A stretch of 64,000 nucleotides of DNA from Leptospira ellinghausenii (GTDB lineage: Bacteria > Spirochaetota > Leptospiria > Leptospirales > Leptospiraceae), in the NCBI RefSeq assembly GCF_003114815.1, contig NZ_BFAZ01000002.1, forward strand, positions 248,001 through 312,000, in the 5' to 3' direction. Of this stretch, positions 1 to 9,303 are shown in pieces. Each line of letters opens with the position of its first letter. The stretch's first letter is position 1. A program made the position numbers and the translations under genes. The notes beneath the pieces are model-generated. The model saw only the letters and a list, made by a program, of their open reading frames with translations, searched no databases and was not told where the DNA came from.

Positions 1-2
1 GA

Positions 3-209
3 TCCCAGTTTTATGGACATTTTATCTTTGAGAAAAGTAGGCCAGCACTTTTCGACAATTTATTCCAAGCACTTGTTTCTGCACCACTCTTTGTTGTGGC
101 AGATGTGTTCTTTGAATTAGGATATCGATCTGAATTGAAAAAAGCAGTGGAAGATGAACTAAAACAGAAAGGGGTCTGGAAAGACTTTAGCGTCCACAAA
201 ACCGCATGA
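3..209 (+). CDS. DUF962/Mpo1-like protein, C-terminal fragment
   Basis: The window opens inside a plus-strand frame that stays open for 68 codons and ends at TGA 207-209; the start lies outside. The visible part reads QFYGHFIFEKSRPALFDN followed by hydrophobic residues and a GYR motif, which resembles the C-terminal half of the DUF962/Mpo1-like membrane family (yeast Mpo1 is a 2-hydroxy fatty acid dioxygenase). It converges on the AraC gene downstream. The family call rests on the GH-FEK-P-L-N pattern only; enzymatic activity is not shown. Confidence 0.7.
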   Translation, partial: SQFYGHFIFEKSRPALFDNLFQALVSAPLFVVADVFFELGYRSELKKAVEDELKQKGVWKDFSVHKTA

Positions 210-232
210 ATCAAATTTAAAATCTAAGAATT

Positions 233-1009
233 TTAAATCATATCACAAAAACAAACTTGGTGTAAATGAGACCCTCCGAGGAATAAAGAGGGTTTCACAC
301 CAAACATCTTTTTAAAGGTTCGAGACAAATGAGCTTGGTCACTAAAACCTGCTGCATGTGATGCAGTTGTTAGGTTCTCCCCACTTTGTAACAGCCTTGC
401 TGCTATGTGTAATCGTTGCCAAAGTAAATACTGCCTAAGTGGGATTCCCATATTCTCTTTGAACAAATGCATAAACCGATCTTTTGAAATTCCTGTTTCA
501 TTCGAGAGAAACGCTACATTGATTGGGTTTGGAAGTGTTTCTTTAATTTTTGTAATGGCAATGTCAATTCTTGGATCCCAAGTTTTATCAGATTTTTTGG
601 AACCAAGTTCTGCTAAAATTTGTTCATAAATCAATTTCGCTTTCATACAGTTTAAACCTCCGCCAAATAATGGTTCGGATAAAGATTGGATCTTCTGTAT
701 GGTCTTAGTTTCTAACAGAGTGTAATTGTCCTTCATTTCAATTTTTTTGTATTCATCCGATTTTGGATCCAATTGGATCACTACGATTTCAGTATGATTT
801 GCCTCTAAACGGTGGAAAAAATTGGGAGGGATAATGATTCCCTCAGTTTCTATGATTTGATTCTCTTTTGTGGTCAATCGAAATGGCAGTCGTTTGGAAA
901 CAAGAATGGAAACTGCGTAATGGGAATGTGGTTCGGTGACAAGGCCTTGAGTGCCAAGGAGAATCCTTTCTCCGAAATAAAAAAGACTTCCCTTTCTTTC
1001 GTCATCCAT
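233..1009 (-). CDS. AraC-family transcriptional regulator
   Basis: A 258-residue regulator. Residues about 20-110 form a cupin-like sensor domain (PHSHYAVSILV near the start), and the last ~100 residues hold two helix-turn-helix motifs of the AraC/XylS type, including the segment AAGFSDQAHLSRTFKKMFG typical of the second HTH. It is divergent from the transglutaminase-like gene at 1059, separated by only about 50 bp, so the two may share a control region. The ligand and targets cannot be read from the sequence. Start is ATG 1009. Confidence 0.88.
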   Translation of the reverse strand: MDDERKGSLFYFGERILLGTQGLVTEPHSHYAVSILVSKRLPFRLTTKENQIIETEGIIIPPNFFHRLEANHTEIVVIQLDPKSDEYKKIEMKDNYTLLETKTIQKIQSLSEPLFGGGLNCMKAKLIYEQILAELGSKKSDKTWDPRIDIAITKIKETLPNPINVAFLSNETGISKDRFMHLFKENMGIPLRQYLLWQRLHIAARLLQSGENLTTASHAAGFSDQAHLSRTFKKMFGVKPSLFLGGSHLHQVCFCDMI

Positions 1010-1058
1010 ATACTAAAAAAATCTTTCATATGGTTTCAAAAAAGGCAAGGATTATCAA

Positions 1059-2813
1059 ATGAAACATTGGATTTTAAGTTTCCTGATTGTTCTCACAAGT
1101 GGTTCACTCATTGCCACGGAACGAGGGGAAGTTCCGTTTGAATGGAAACAAATTGGTTCAAAATACGAGTATGATCCTAATTTCAGTTTTCCTGATGCAG
1201 AGTCTGTCGAATTGTTTGAGTCCGTATTACAGGTAAATTCCCAACTTTATTTCCAAACAAAAAATAAGGACAAAGAATACCACCTTTACCAATATGATTT
1301 ACCAACAAAAAAATTAACAACTATCACCTGGGATCAGGGAAGGGTTCTTGGTTGGGCTCTCTGTAGTGACAGTGTTTTTGTTCAAACCAAACAAAAGTTA
1401 TATGTTGTGTCGCAGGATTCATTTGTTATCAAAAATGAATACAACATTGCAAGTAAAACCAATGGGTGGAAGGATTTTGTCTGTGTAAAAGATAAAATGG
1501 TTCGGTTGGAAAAAGACCAATTAGAAGTTTTTGATATAAATTCTTTTGAAAAAGTTTCAGAGCTTCCGCTTCCAATGAAATCAGTACAAAGGATCATCAA
1601 ACGAAGTGATTCCGAAATCCTTTTGGTTTCTTCCTTTGTTGGGAATACCATCCAAGTGTTTTCTTTGGAGGAAGGAACAACAACAAAAGAATGGAAATTC
1701 CCAACAAACCATAGGGCTCTGTTTAAAATGGCTGTCCTTGGATCTGATCGATTTTTAATTTTTGATCCAATTACCAAAATTTATGGGGAATGGTTTTTTT
1801 TTGATGAACATTTTTTTCCCATTGGAGATGGACTCTTCATTCGTTCCGACGAAAAGGCAGTTCGGTTTTCACCCATCAAATCGAATCTCGAATACCAATT
1901 GGATTTAACATCAATGTCAGACATCCCTGAATCCAATTTCCATGTAATCCTTCCGAAAAAAGATACGTATTCCCAGGAGTTAAGAGAAGAAACCTTTTAT
2001 TCACCGAGTACATTCAGTATGGATGATTCAGGGAATCGAACTCTCACTGTGAAAGTCCCTCCTTTGAAAGAAGGAGAGTCAAAAACCATAACTGTGTATC
2101 GAGGGAAACTCACTCGTTATAAAATCCATTGGAAACTTGGACCCGAGTTGATTGTTAATCGAGAAGAAAGTGAAGCCAAACATCCAAACGAACTTCGAGA
2201 TGATTGGTTTGTCAAACTTGAAGATCCGATTGTGGTCACAAAACGAAATGAATTGTTCCAAGAAAAAACTTCAATCAAAGAACTACTCATGGAAACTTCC
2301 CAATATGTTTCCTCAATCCCTTATAAATCAGGCAAGTTTGAATCAGCACCAAATGTAATCCAAAAACACAATGGTGGTTGCACAGAACATTCCTATGTCA
2401 CCATGTCTTTGTTACGTGGCAAAGGTATACCTGCTAGGTTAGTATGGAATTATTTACCAACTGAATCTTCAAATGAAATGAGTTTTAACCATAAATATGT
2501 AGAGGTATGGGTGAATGGTTATGGGTGGATTCCGATGGAACCACTTTCTCCTCCAAAATCGAAACCGGGTGTGACTTATGCGAGGCATTTGGTATTTGCT
2601 GTGTTACCAACTCCTACACATCCAAAAATTTCGGGAGGGGATCGTTTGGTGCAACTCACAAAAGACCAACTTTTCTTGGGGAAAAAAGTCAAAATGAGAC
2701 TCACCATTTTGAAACAAGGAGAAGGAGAAACTGGGGAGGAGACGATTGAAATCCAACACAACCAAATGCGAAATAAAGCGATCCAGTCGGGTGAAGAACT
2801 TGTGGTACCTTAA
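1059..2813 (+). CDS. secreted transglutaminase-like domain protein
   Basis: A 584-residue protein with an N-terminal signal peptide (MKHWILSFLIVLTSGSLIA). The first ~400 residues have no recognised domain and could be a beta-propeller-like sensor region. A transglutaminase-like core follows: Cys441 in NGGCTEH, His478 in NHKYVEVW, and GWIPMEP where the usual catalytic Asp is Glu494. Such bacterial proteins are often cysteine proteases or amidases acting in the periplasm; the Asp-to-Glu change leaves activity uncertain. It is divergent from the AraC gene and nearly abuts the convergent hydrolase gene. Confidence 0.8.
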   Translation: MKHWILSFLIVLTSGSLIATERGEVPFEWKQIGSKYEYDPNFSFPDAESVELFESVLQVNSQLYFQTKNKDKEYHLYQYDLPTKKLTTITWDQGRVLGWALCSDSVFVQTKQKLYVVSQDSFVIKNEYNIASKTNGWKDFVCVKDKMVRLEKDQLEVFDINSFEKVSELPLPMKSVQRIIKRSDSEILLVSSFVGNTIQVFSLEEGTTTKEWKFPTNHRALFKMAVLGSDRFLIFDPITKIYGEWFFFDEHFFPIGDGLFIRSDEKAVRFSPIKSNLEYQLDLTSMSDIPESNFHVILPKKDTYSQELREETFYSPSTFSMDDSGNRTLTVKVPPLKEGESKTITVYRGKLTRYKIHWKLGPELIVNREESEAKHPNELRDDWFVKLEDPIVVTKRNELFQEKTSIKELLMETSQYVSSIPYKSGKFESAPNVIQKHNGGCTEHSYVTMSLLRGKGIPARLVWNYLPTESSNEMSFNHKYVEVWVNGYGWIPMEPLSPPKSKPGVTYARHLVFAVLPTPTHPKISGGDRLVQLTKDQLFLGKKVKMRLTILKQGEGETGEETIEIQHNQMRNKAIQSGEELVVP

Positions 2814-2830
2814 ATTAAAACGAATCTAAC

Positions 2831-3994
2831 TTACTTTCGTAAAACAAAGTTCTCCCCATTTTTGGGTCCTGATTTACGGATAAAGAGTCGTTTTTCAACA
2901 GAGACACCAAGTAACACTTGGTAGATGTCTGTGAGAATTGGCCTTGATGAATAATATCCATGGCCAAGTCCACCGACTCCAAGCACTGGGTCATCAACTT
3001 CGTTCACATTGATAACATCAACCCCAGAATATTTAAAACACATTCCAGCCCTTGGAGCACCATTCACTTTTTGTGAGGCTACCAAGGCATTGTCTCCTGG
3101 TGAACAATACAATGTGATCCTTTCGGCTGTTTTACTCAAATCTGATAAGATGCGATCAAATTCGTTTTTGTCAAAGTCAGGGGCATTGAGGATGAGTTCA
3201 GATAGAAATTGTTGTTTTCCTGATTTGGAGAGGGAGGCAAGGGAAGGTAATACCACTTGGTGACCCATACTATGAACCACTAAATGGATTTTTTTCCCTA
3301 TCGAGGAAATGGATTTTAGAAAATTGGTAAATGGTTCACGATTGATTTTTGCTTCTGTAAAGTTCAAATCATAGGTTGATTTTACCATCACCTGTCCCAG
3401 TAAACCAGCGTCAGCGCCAGCAGGCCATGAATACACAACGACTTCCCCAGGGAACTTGAGGTCATATTTAATTTGGCCAGCTCGTAACACTGCTTCATCA
3501 AAATTGACATTAAATCCATGCACAAATACCAATACTTCTTCACTTGCAGAAGATTTGATTTTTGATAAAAATTCTTTGTCATCGGTATTCACTCGGCCAT
3601 TGAATTGGAAAAAACTGTTTTTATCTTGCTCATTATCCATGGCAATATCGCCAATGATATGTTTTGCGGGGACGTTTACGATACAAATCCCAAAATGAGG
3701 ATTAATATCGGTAATGAAACCAAAACTATTCCCATCACAACGATCTTTGGCTCCCATTTCCCTTCTTGTTGTAACAAAATGGACGTTGATATTTTTTGTT
3801 TCATCAAAGGGATCAACCAACCGTTTGTTGATTTGTTCTCCAATTTTTGGTGCACAGGAAATGATGAAAGTTAAACTAAAAGCCCATAAAACCAAAATGA
3901 AAGTGGACATTCTTTTTTGTAAAACAAAGGAATTGATTTCGAGAAAACTGTTTTTCGGCATGGATTTGAACTGGTTTGATTTGAAAGTTTTCAT
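2831..3994 (-). CDS. alpha/beta hydrolase (DUF900-like) putative lipoprotein
   Basis: A protein of 387 residues from ATG 3994. The stretch MSTFILVLWAFSLTFIISC looks like a lipoprotein signal with its lipobox Cys near residue 47, so the true start may be the ATG at 3910. The body has the alpha/beta hydrolase fold: LVFVHGFN oxyanion strand, nucleophile elbow VHSMGHQ, and a C-terminal GLGHGYY that may carry the His, as in DUF900 proteins. The ATG overlaps the stop of the upstream M23 peptidase gene (ATGA), so the two are translationally coupled. Substrate unknown. Confidence 0.8.
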   Translation of the reverse strand: MKTFKSNQFKSMPKNSFLEINSFVLQKRMSTFILVLWAFSLTFIISCAPKIGEQINKRLVDPFDETKNINVHFVTTRREMGAKDRCDGNSFGFITDINPHFGICIVNVPAKHIIGDIAMDNEQDKNSFFQFNGRVNTDDKEFLSKIKSSASEEVLVFVHGFNVNFDEAVLRAGQIKYDLKFPGEVVVYSWPAGADAGLLGQVMVKSTYDLNFTEAKINREPFTNFLKSISSIGKKIHLVVHSMGHQVVLPSLASLSKSGKQQFLSELILNAPDFDKNEFDRILSDLSKTAERITLYCSPGDNALVASQKVNGAPRAGMCFKYSGVDVINVNEVDDPVLGVGGLGHGYYSSRPILTDIYQVLLGVSVEKRLFIRKSGPKNGENFVLRK

Positions 3995-5115
3995 TTGTAT
4001 GAAAATCCTTTGATGAGTTTTGTAGGATTGATGTTTTTCCCGTCTTTGATGACTTCAAAATGTAAATGAGGACCAAAACAATACCCCGTACATCCAGAAC
4101 GAGAGATGATTTTTCCGGCACTGACATAATCCCCTTCTTTCACATAAAGTTTGGAATTATGAGCATATAAGGTTTGGTAGTTGTCGTCATGAGATAAGAT
4201 GATGGCATTTCCATAGCCACCCATCCAACCAGAGTAGGTGACTTTTCCTTTTCTTGCTGCATACACCGATTCATAATTAGCACGTAAGTCAAGGGCCATA
4301 TGGAATTTGTATTGTGGATAAGAACGAGTTCCCCATCCAGAAGTGATGACTTTAGATGAAACAGGAATCCTCCAAACAGGACCTGTATCTGGGATCACTG
4401 CACCTGGTAAAAATACCTTTTGCCCAGATTTGAATAAATCATAATCTTCTAATTGGTTTTCCGCATAAATGTCATCAATTTTGACTTTATAATAGTCTGC
4501 TACTTTTGCCAATGTATCCCCTTTTTTCAGTTTGTACATTAGGCCGTGTTTGTTTGGTATGTTTAGAATTTGTCCAGCGATGAGAGATACTTCTGGATTG
4601 ATACCAGAACTTCCTGCAATGGATTCAACAGATACCTTAAACCGACGTGCGATATCAGATAAGGATTCATTCTTTTTGACCTTGTATTGAGTGACTTTTA
4701 GTTTTTTATTTTTGTTTTCTGCGAGTTTGTCGAGTTCTGCTGACCGAAGGATCGCCATTTTTTTATCTTCGGTTTCTTGTAAGTATTTTTCGTCTGCTAG
4801 TTTTGCTTCCTTGTCTTTTGTATCATTTTCTTCTACCTCAGTGGACATACTCAGGAATTCTTTTTCCATCAAACTTTCTTCGTAAGTTTGTTTGTCGACA
4901 ATGATGGAAAGCAAAAACGCAAATAAAAACGAAAAACCGAGTAGGGGTAATATACGATACCGTTTGCGGTTGAGATCGATAGTGCCATGAAGAACACTCG
5001 ATTGTGATTGTAGGTTATAAAAATACTTACCTGGGGAAACTTGGATGACGTTTATGTTTCCCCAACGTAACACATGCTTGCCGATCGTAGACTTTTCAGG
5101 TGAACGAAGTAGCAT
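3991..5115 (-). CDS. LysM/M23 peptidoglycan peptidase
   Basis: A 374-residue inner-membrane anchored protein: a transmembrane helix near residues 55-70 (ILPLLGFSFLFAFLLSIIV), a charged coiled-coil-like stretch at 75-140, two LysM modules (about 140-245, each starting with a VKK/LKKG-type motif) and a C-terminal M23/LytM domain. The M23 zinc ligands are visible: HMALD and PHLHFEV; a Cys pair sits in GCTGYCFG. It probably cleaves peptide cross-links in the wall. It lies 19 bp downstream of the bactofilin gene and is coupled to the hydrolase gene, a pairing seen in shape-determining modules of other bacteria. Confidence 0.92.
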   Translation of the reverse strand: MLLRSPEKSTIGKHVLRWGNINVIQVSPGKYFYNLQSQSSVLHGTIDLNRKRYRILPLLGFSFLFAFLLSIIVDKQTYEESLMEKEFLSMSTEVEENDTKDKEAKLADEKYLQETEDKKMAILRSAELDKLAENKNKKLKVTQYKVKKNESLSDIARRFKVSVESIAGSSGINPEVSLIAGQILNIPNKHGLMYKLKKGDTLAKVADYYKVKIDDIYAENQLEDYDLFKSGQKVFLPGAVIPDTGPVWRIPVSSKVITSGWGTRSYPQYKFHMALDLRANYESVYAARKGKVTYSGWMGGYGNAIILSHDDNYQTLYAHNSKLYVKEGDYVSAGKIISRSGCTGYCFGPHLHFEVIKDGKNINPTKLIKGFSYK

Positions 5116-5134
5116 GTGTTAAATGGATTTTAGG

Positions 5135-5539
5135 TTAGTCCTTTGAATCTAAAGATTTGATTCCGCCAAAAGATTCTTCCACAATCTTACGAACGTCTTT
5201 TTTCTGTCCGCCAGTGATCGTGATGTTTCCTTTTGCAACGACACCTTTTTGAAGTTCTAAGTATGGAGCAGTGATGTCACCTAACATACGTCCTGTCCCT
5301 TCTAATTTCACTTCGTTTTCGGCTTTGATATTGCCAATGAGGGTTCCGGAGACAATGACTTCTCTTGCACTGATATTGGTTTTGACCTTTCCAGTCTCTC
5401 CAATGACGAGAGCGTCTTCTGTTTTGATATCACCTTCGAATTTTCCATCGATTCTAAGTGAACCTGCGATATAAAATTTACCTTCAAATATCGACCCTGG
5501 TCCGATAACGCTGTTGATGGAATCCTTACCTATTGCCAT
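5135..5539 (-). CDS. bactofilin (polymer-forming cytoskeletal protein)
   Basis: A 134-residue protein made almost entirely of the bactofilin beta-helix: repeated short strands with Gly and hydrophobic residues (GSLRIDGKFEGDIKTED, VIGETGKVKTNISAREVIV, GTLIGNIKAENEVKLEGTG). Bactofilins polymerise without nucleotide and guide local wall synthesis. The gene stands between the class A PBP (upstream) and the M23 peptidase (downstream) on the minus strand, supporting a role in cell shape or curvature. Start ATG 5539 is preceded on its strand by an AAGGAGCAGG stretch, a strong ribosome site. Confidence 0.93.
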   Translation of the reverse strand: MAIGKDSINSVIGPGSIFEGKFYIAGSLRIDGKFEGDIKTEDALVIGETGKVKTNISAREVIVSGTLIGNIKAENEVKLEGTGRMLGDITAPYLELQKGVVAKGNITITGGQKKDVRKIVEESFGGIKSLDSKD

Positions 5540-5598
5540 TCCTGCTCCTTTTCCCCTTCTGTGAGAATCAAAATTTTCGGTCTATCTGACAAGCCTTT

Positions 5599-8151
5599 TT
5601 AGTAATCAATTTCCTCATCTCCGCTAAAGACTGAGTTTTTTCGTTTCGGAGGTTTGCCTTGTGTGGGTTTTTTCTCCACTTTGGTGTCTTGTTTTTTCTT
5701 CTCCACGGCAATTTGGGTGGATTGGGGTTGTGGTTTGGATTCCACAACATTCCACGCGGATCCATGGTCGTTACAAACGTCTTTTGGAACCGTTTGGGGG
5801 ATAAAGTATTCTTCCAGTAGGTCATGGCATTGGCCACCGGGGAGTTTCCCAGACATGCGGCAGACAGTTCGTTTTGTGATTTTGACATCCGTTAGCCAAG
5901 GGAATTCTTTGGCTGGTTCTTTTTCCAGGGCTCTTGCCATAAACCTTCCCCATACAGGAGCCGATAGTTTTCCACCAGTCATCCCACGACCAAGTGAAAT
6001 GGTGCCCACATCATAACCAAACCATACCGAGGTGACAAGTTCTGGGGTATAACCCACAAACCAAGCATCCCTAAAATTGTTTGTGGTCCCCGTTTTCCCG
6101 TAGGCTTTTCGGCCAAGCCCATACGAGAGAACACCACGTCCTGTTCCTTCTTCCACAACATCTTTCATCATGGAAGTGATGAGAAAGGCAGCCTCTTTGG
6201 AAATGATTTGTTTTCGTTCCACATCTTCATAGTCTTTGCGAAAGTCTTTGATGACTTTGCCTGCATTGTCTTCTACATATAAAACGGAGATGGGATTGAC
6301 TGTTTTGCCACCAGAAGCAAGGGCCGCATAAGCACGAGTGAGTTCATAGGGAGTGAGTTCAAAGGATCCAAGGGAAACACTAAAGTTATAAGGGATGTCC
6401 CTTCCTTGTAATTGTAATAAACCACGGAGGCTATCCATCAAATTGGAAAGTCCCACTTGTTCTAATACCCTCACAGCAACTGAGTTTTTTGATTGTTCTA
6501 ATGCCTTTCGTAACAAAATAAACCCAGAATATTCACTGCTGTAATTTTCAGGAGCCCACTCATCTCCATCTTCCATTAAGTATTGTAAAGGGGAATCTGC
6601 AAAGAGTGTAGCAGGTGTTACATTTTTTTCAGGGTCTGGGTTTTTTCCCGAATAGTCCATCGCTGCCGCATACAAGATTGGTTTAAAAGCGGAACCTGGT
6701 TGGCGGAAAGCTTGGAAAGGACGGATTTGTTGGTTATCAGAACGAAAACCTGATCCGCCGACAAGGGCTGTGATGTAACCAGTTTCTGGCCGAATGGCAA
6801 TGAGTGATCCTTCTACTGGGAGTAAATGGTCCTTTGTACTTTGCGATGTGAAATTTTTATCGAGGGTATCCCCGAGAAAGTCGTCACCTATCAGTAGATT
6901 GAGGGCGTAAAATTCATCACGAATATCCTCTTGGTAAGCAGAGGAAAAGGTACGTTCTATTTTAGAAATTTTAAATTTGAATTCGGGTAAGTCATACAAA
7001 TCAGCAATTAAAGAATAGCCACTTCCATACAAATCATCAAAGGCATCAATGTTACGGAAAGCACGTTGGTTGGATTCAATCGTTTGCCTTTGTAGTGCAG
7101 GGAGAAGGGCTTTTTCTGCTTCTTCTTGGTGGCGGATTTGGATCGTGGAATATATTTTGAGTCCACCATTGTACAACCGACCGGAACCAATCGAACGAAT
7201 TAGGTTTTTGCGGATGTATTCTGTGACATAGGGAAAACGATTGAGTCTGTCAGAAAACGCAGAATCATTGGGAGAACGATTTAGGTTTGTATAATATTCT
7301 TCTAAGCTCGCAAATTCTTTTTCGGCATCCGCAACAGTCATCCTTCCGTTCTCAACAAGTTTTCGAAAGACAACGCGCACTTTGTTCATACTAGAGACTG
7401 GGTTGACAATGGGGCTAAACTGAGTGGGTCTTGTGGTAAGGCTTGCAAGGATGGCAGCTTCTCCCCAAGTGACATCTTGTACTTCTTTACGAAAGTAAAA
7501 CCTGGAAGCTGCACCTACACCAATGGTTCCGTGCCCGAGTGGAATTTCGTTTAAATACACTTCTAGAATTTTGTCTTTTGGGTAAACGAGTTCGAGTAAA
7601 ATGGCAAGCCAGGCTTCACGTGCTTTTCTTGCAATGGAACGTTCGATGGATAAAAACTTAAGCCTTGCGACTTGTTGGGTGATGGTGGATGCACCTTCTT
7701 TCACTCGACCCGCCATAAGGTTTACCACAAAAGCCCTGGCAATCCCTTTAAGATCAATCCCATTGTGGGAATAAAACGAATTGTCTTCAGTGGATAAAAA
7801 ACATTGGATCACTTTGTGACGGTTATCCGCGGAATAATCAGTGGACTCTGGTTTTAGTTCTTCTAATTTAACAGGGATACGAGAGAATTTATAATACTCG
7901 GCAATAGGTTCGTATTCCCCTTTATCGTTTAGCCCGTATAAGGTGGAAGGGATATCGTATACAGCAGCCTCATCGAGACGAAAAAAATCTTTAATGGAAC
8001 CTGTTAGTAAAAAAACATTTAGAACCCCAAAACCCAAAATGGCAAGGAAGGTGTTCTTAACTTTTTTGTCTCCAGTCCAAATCCTTTCCGTTACGATTCG
8101 AAACCAAATGATAAAATACTTTTCAAAGAGCCCAACGGGTTCTTGTTTCAT
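5599..8151 (-). CDS. class A penicillin-binding protein (PBP1A type)
   Basis: An 850-residue bifunctional murein synthase. A transmembrane helix is near residues 35-50. The glycosyltransferase domain shows TEDNSFYSHNG near residue 123 and GASTITQQVARL. The transpeptidase domain carries all three penicillin-binding motifs: SAFK (active-site Ser), SKN and KTGT in YGKTGTTNNFRDAWFVGY. A Pro/Lys-rich tail closes the protein. It polymerises and cross-links peptidoglycan at the outer face of the inner membrane. It heads a run of envelope genes on the minus strand leading into bactofilin and the M23 peptidase. Confidence 0.95.
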   Translation of the reverse strand: MKQEPVGLFEKYFIIWFRIVTERIWTGDKKVKNTFLAILGFGVLNVFLLTGSIKDFFRLDEAAVYDIPSTLYGLNDKGEYEPIAEYYKFSRIPVKLEELKPESTDYSADNRHKVIQCFLSTEDNSFYSHNGIDLKGIARAFVVNLMAGRVKEGASTITQQVARLKFLSIERSIARKAREAWLAILLELVYPKDKILEVYLNEIPLGHGTIGVGAASRFYFRKEVQDVTWGEAAILASLTTRPTQFSPIVNPVSSMNKVRVVFRKLVENGRMTVADAEKEFASLEEYYTNLNRSPNDSAFSDRLNRFPYVTEYIRKNLIRSIGSGRLYNGGLKIYSTIQIRHQEEAEKALLPALQRQTIESNQRAFRNIDAFDDLYGSGYSLIADLYDLPEFKFKISKIERTFSSAYQEDIRDEFYALNLLIGDDFLGDTLDKNFTSQSTKDHLLPVEGSLIAIRPETGYITALVGGSGFRSDNQQIRPFQAFRQPGSAFKPILYAAAMDYSGKNPDPEKNVTPATLFADSPLQYLMEDGDEWAPENYSSEYSGFILLRKALEQSKNSVAVRVLEQVGLSNLMDSLRGLLQLQGRDIPYNFSVSLGSFELTPYELTRAYAALASGGKTVNPISVLYVEDNAGKVIKDFRKDYEDVERKQIISKEAAFLITSMMKDVVEEGTGRGVLSYGLGRKAYGKTGTTNNFRDAWFVGYTPELVTSVWFGYDVGTISLGRGMTGGKLSAPVWGRFMARALEKEPAKEFPWLTDVKITKRTVCRMSGKLPGGQCHDLLEEYFIPQTVPKDVCNDHGSAWNVVESKPQPQSTQIAVEKKKQDTKVEKKPTQGKPPKRKNSVFSGDEEIDY

Positions 8152-8175
8152 ACAATTTCCTTTTTCAAATTCCCA

Positions 8176-9246
8176 CTATACCAGCGGGGAAAATTCCTTC
8201 ATGTGATCAATTCCGTGGTATCGAAGGCCAGTATCTAAATTATAACCACCAAGTGAATCCAGAATCTTAGAACGGCTCTCAGGTGAAAAACTATATTCAT
8301 AGGCTCTGGTTAAAATTTCCTTACTTGCTTGGCTTGCTTGGTTCAGTAAATCAATGAAGGAATCATTGAACTTACGATTGGGATCGGCAGGGTAAAACCA
8401 TTCTCTTTTTTCGTCGTTCATGATCTTAGGATTGATCGCCTCAAGTGTTGGTAACATCAGAACGGAGGCATTGTATTTATGAAAAGTAAGTGCATCCACT
8501 ACACTTACAAGTCCTCGCATAAAAGCACTACGAGAATCAAGTGTGGAAGTGAAACGGTAAAACCCAAGATAGGATTCATTTAAGATGTCCCCTGGGATGA
8601 TTTTTTTTTCGGATCCAATGTAAGAAGTTTGGAATTCTTTTGGAAACGTTTCTTTTAAGGACTGCAACCAAAAGTTCCAAAGGACTGGGTCCATTTTGTT
8701 TTTGATCCCAACAGTTCGGTGGCGGATATCAATGTATTGTGGAAAATCATATTCCCTTGCACTCATTCCCCAACGGTGGTTGATGAGTAAAGTATCCAAA
8801 CCAAATTCCACTTTCATATGGTTCACTTGGGCTTGGTAGGAAATCTTCTTATCGTTATTATAGTAATCGCCTGAGATATAAAAGATATATGGATGGGTTT
8901 GGATATCTACAACACAATGGCAGATATAACCAAGTGTAAAGGCAAGGAATCTGTCCCGGTACAAACCCATTTCGGTGTCGTAAACCTGGTCGAGGAAACT
9001 TAAGATCAGTTCTGCCACATTGTGGTGGTGGGCCAGGTCTCCAAAGTACGCAGCTTTTTTTGTACGTTTGGGTTGTAAGACATGGTAGAAATAAAAGATA
9101 TCCGGGGCAACTGCACCTAAGTTGGCGTACGATGCCACATCAGGCCTAGAGAGTAAATTGGCAATTTTCCTTTGAGTGGCATTGCCATGTTCCAAGTGTT
9201 TTTTCACTTGGGAGAGTGCTTCAATATGTGTGATCTTTCCTGCCAT
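8176..9246 (-). CDS. zinc-dependent phospholipase C-like protein
   Basis: A 356-residue protein resembling the Zn_dep_PLPC family: N-terminal GKITHIEAL, NLGAVAPDIFYF, then FGDLAHHHN and a helix with GYICHCVVDIQTHPYIFY, giving the spread His/Asp ligands of the family. No signal peptide is visible, so it is probably cytoplasmic despite the family name; the natural substrate is unknown. It is transcribed 24 bp upstream of the PBP gene and is divergent from lysA. Start ATG 9246. Confidence 0.78.
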   Translation of the reverse strand: MAGKITHIEALSQVKKHLEHGNATQRKIANLLSRPDVASYANLGAVAPDIFYFYHVLQPKRTKKAAYFGDLAHHHNVAELILSFLDQVYDTEMGLYRDRFLAFTLGYICHCVVDIQTHPYIFYISGDYYNNDKKISYQAQVNHMKVEFGLDTLLINHRWGMSAREYDFPQYIDIRHRTVGIKNKMDPVLWNFWLQSLKETFPKEFQTSYIGSEKKIIPGDILNESYLGFYRFTSTLDSRSAFMRGLVSVVDALTFHKYNASVLMLPTLEAINPKIMNDEKREWFYPADPNRKFNDSFIDLLNQASQASKEILTRAYEYSFSPESRSKILDSLGGYNLDTGLRYHGIDHMKEFSPLV

Positions 9247-9303
9247 TTTCTACTTTTTTGACTTTATGGATTGGAACCTATTGAAAGGTTTATCTTAAAT
9301 CCT

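Noticed and set aside
812..1141. Open plus-strand frame between the AraC gene and the transglutaminase-like gene
   Set aside because: It is antisense to the AraC N-terminus and overlaps the signal peptide of the better supported 1059 gene in another frame.
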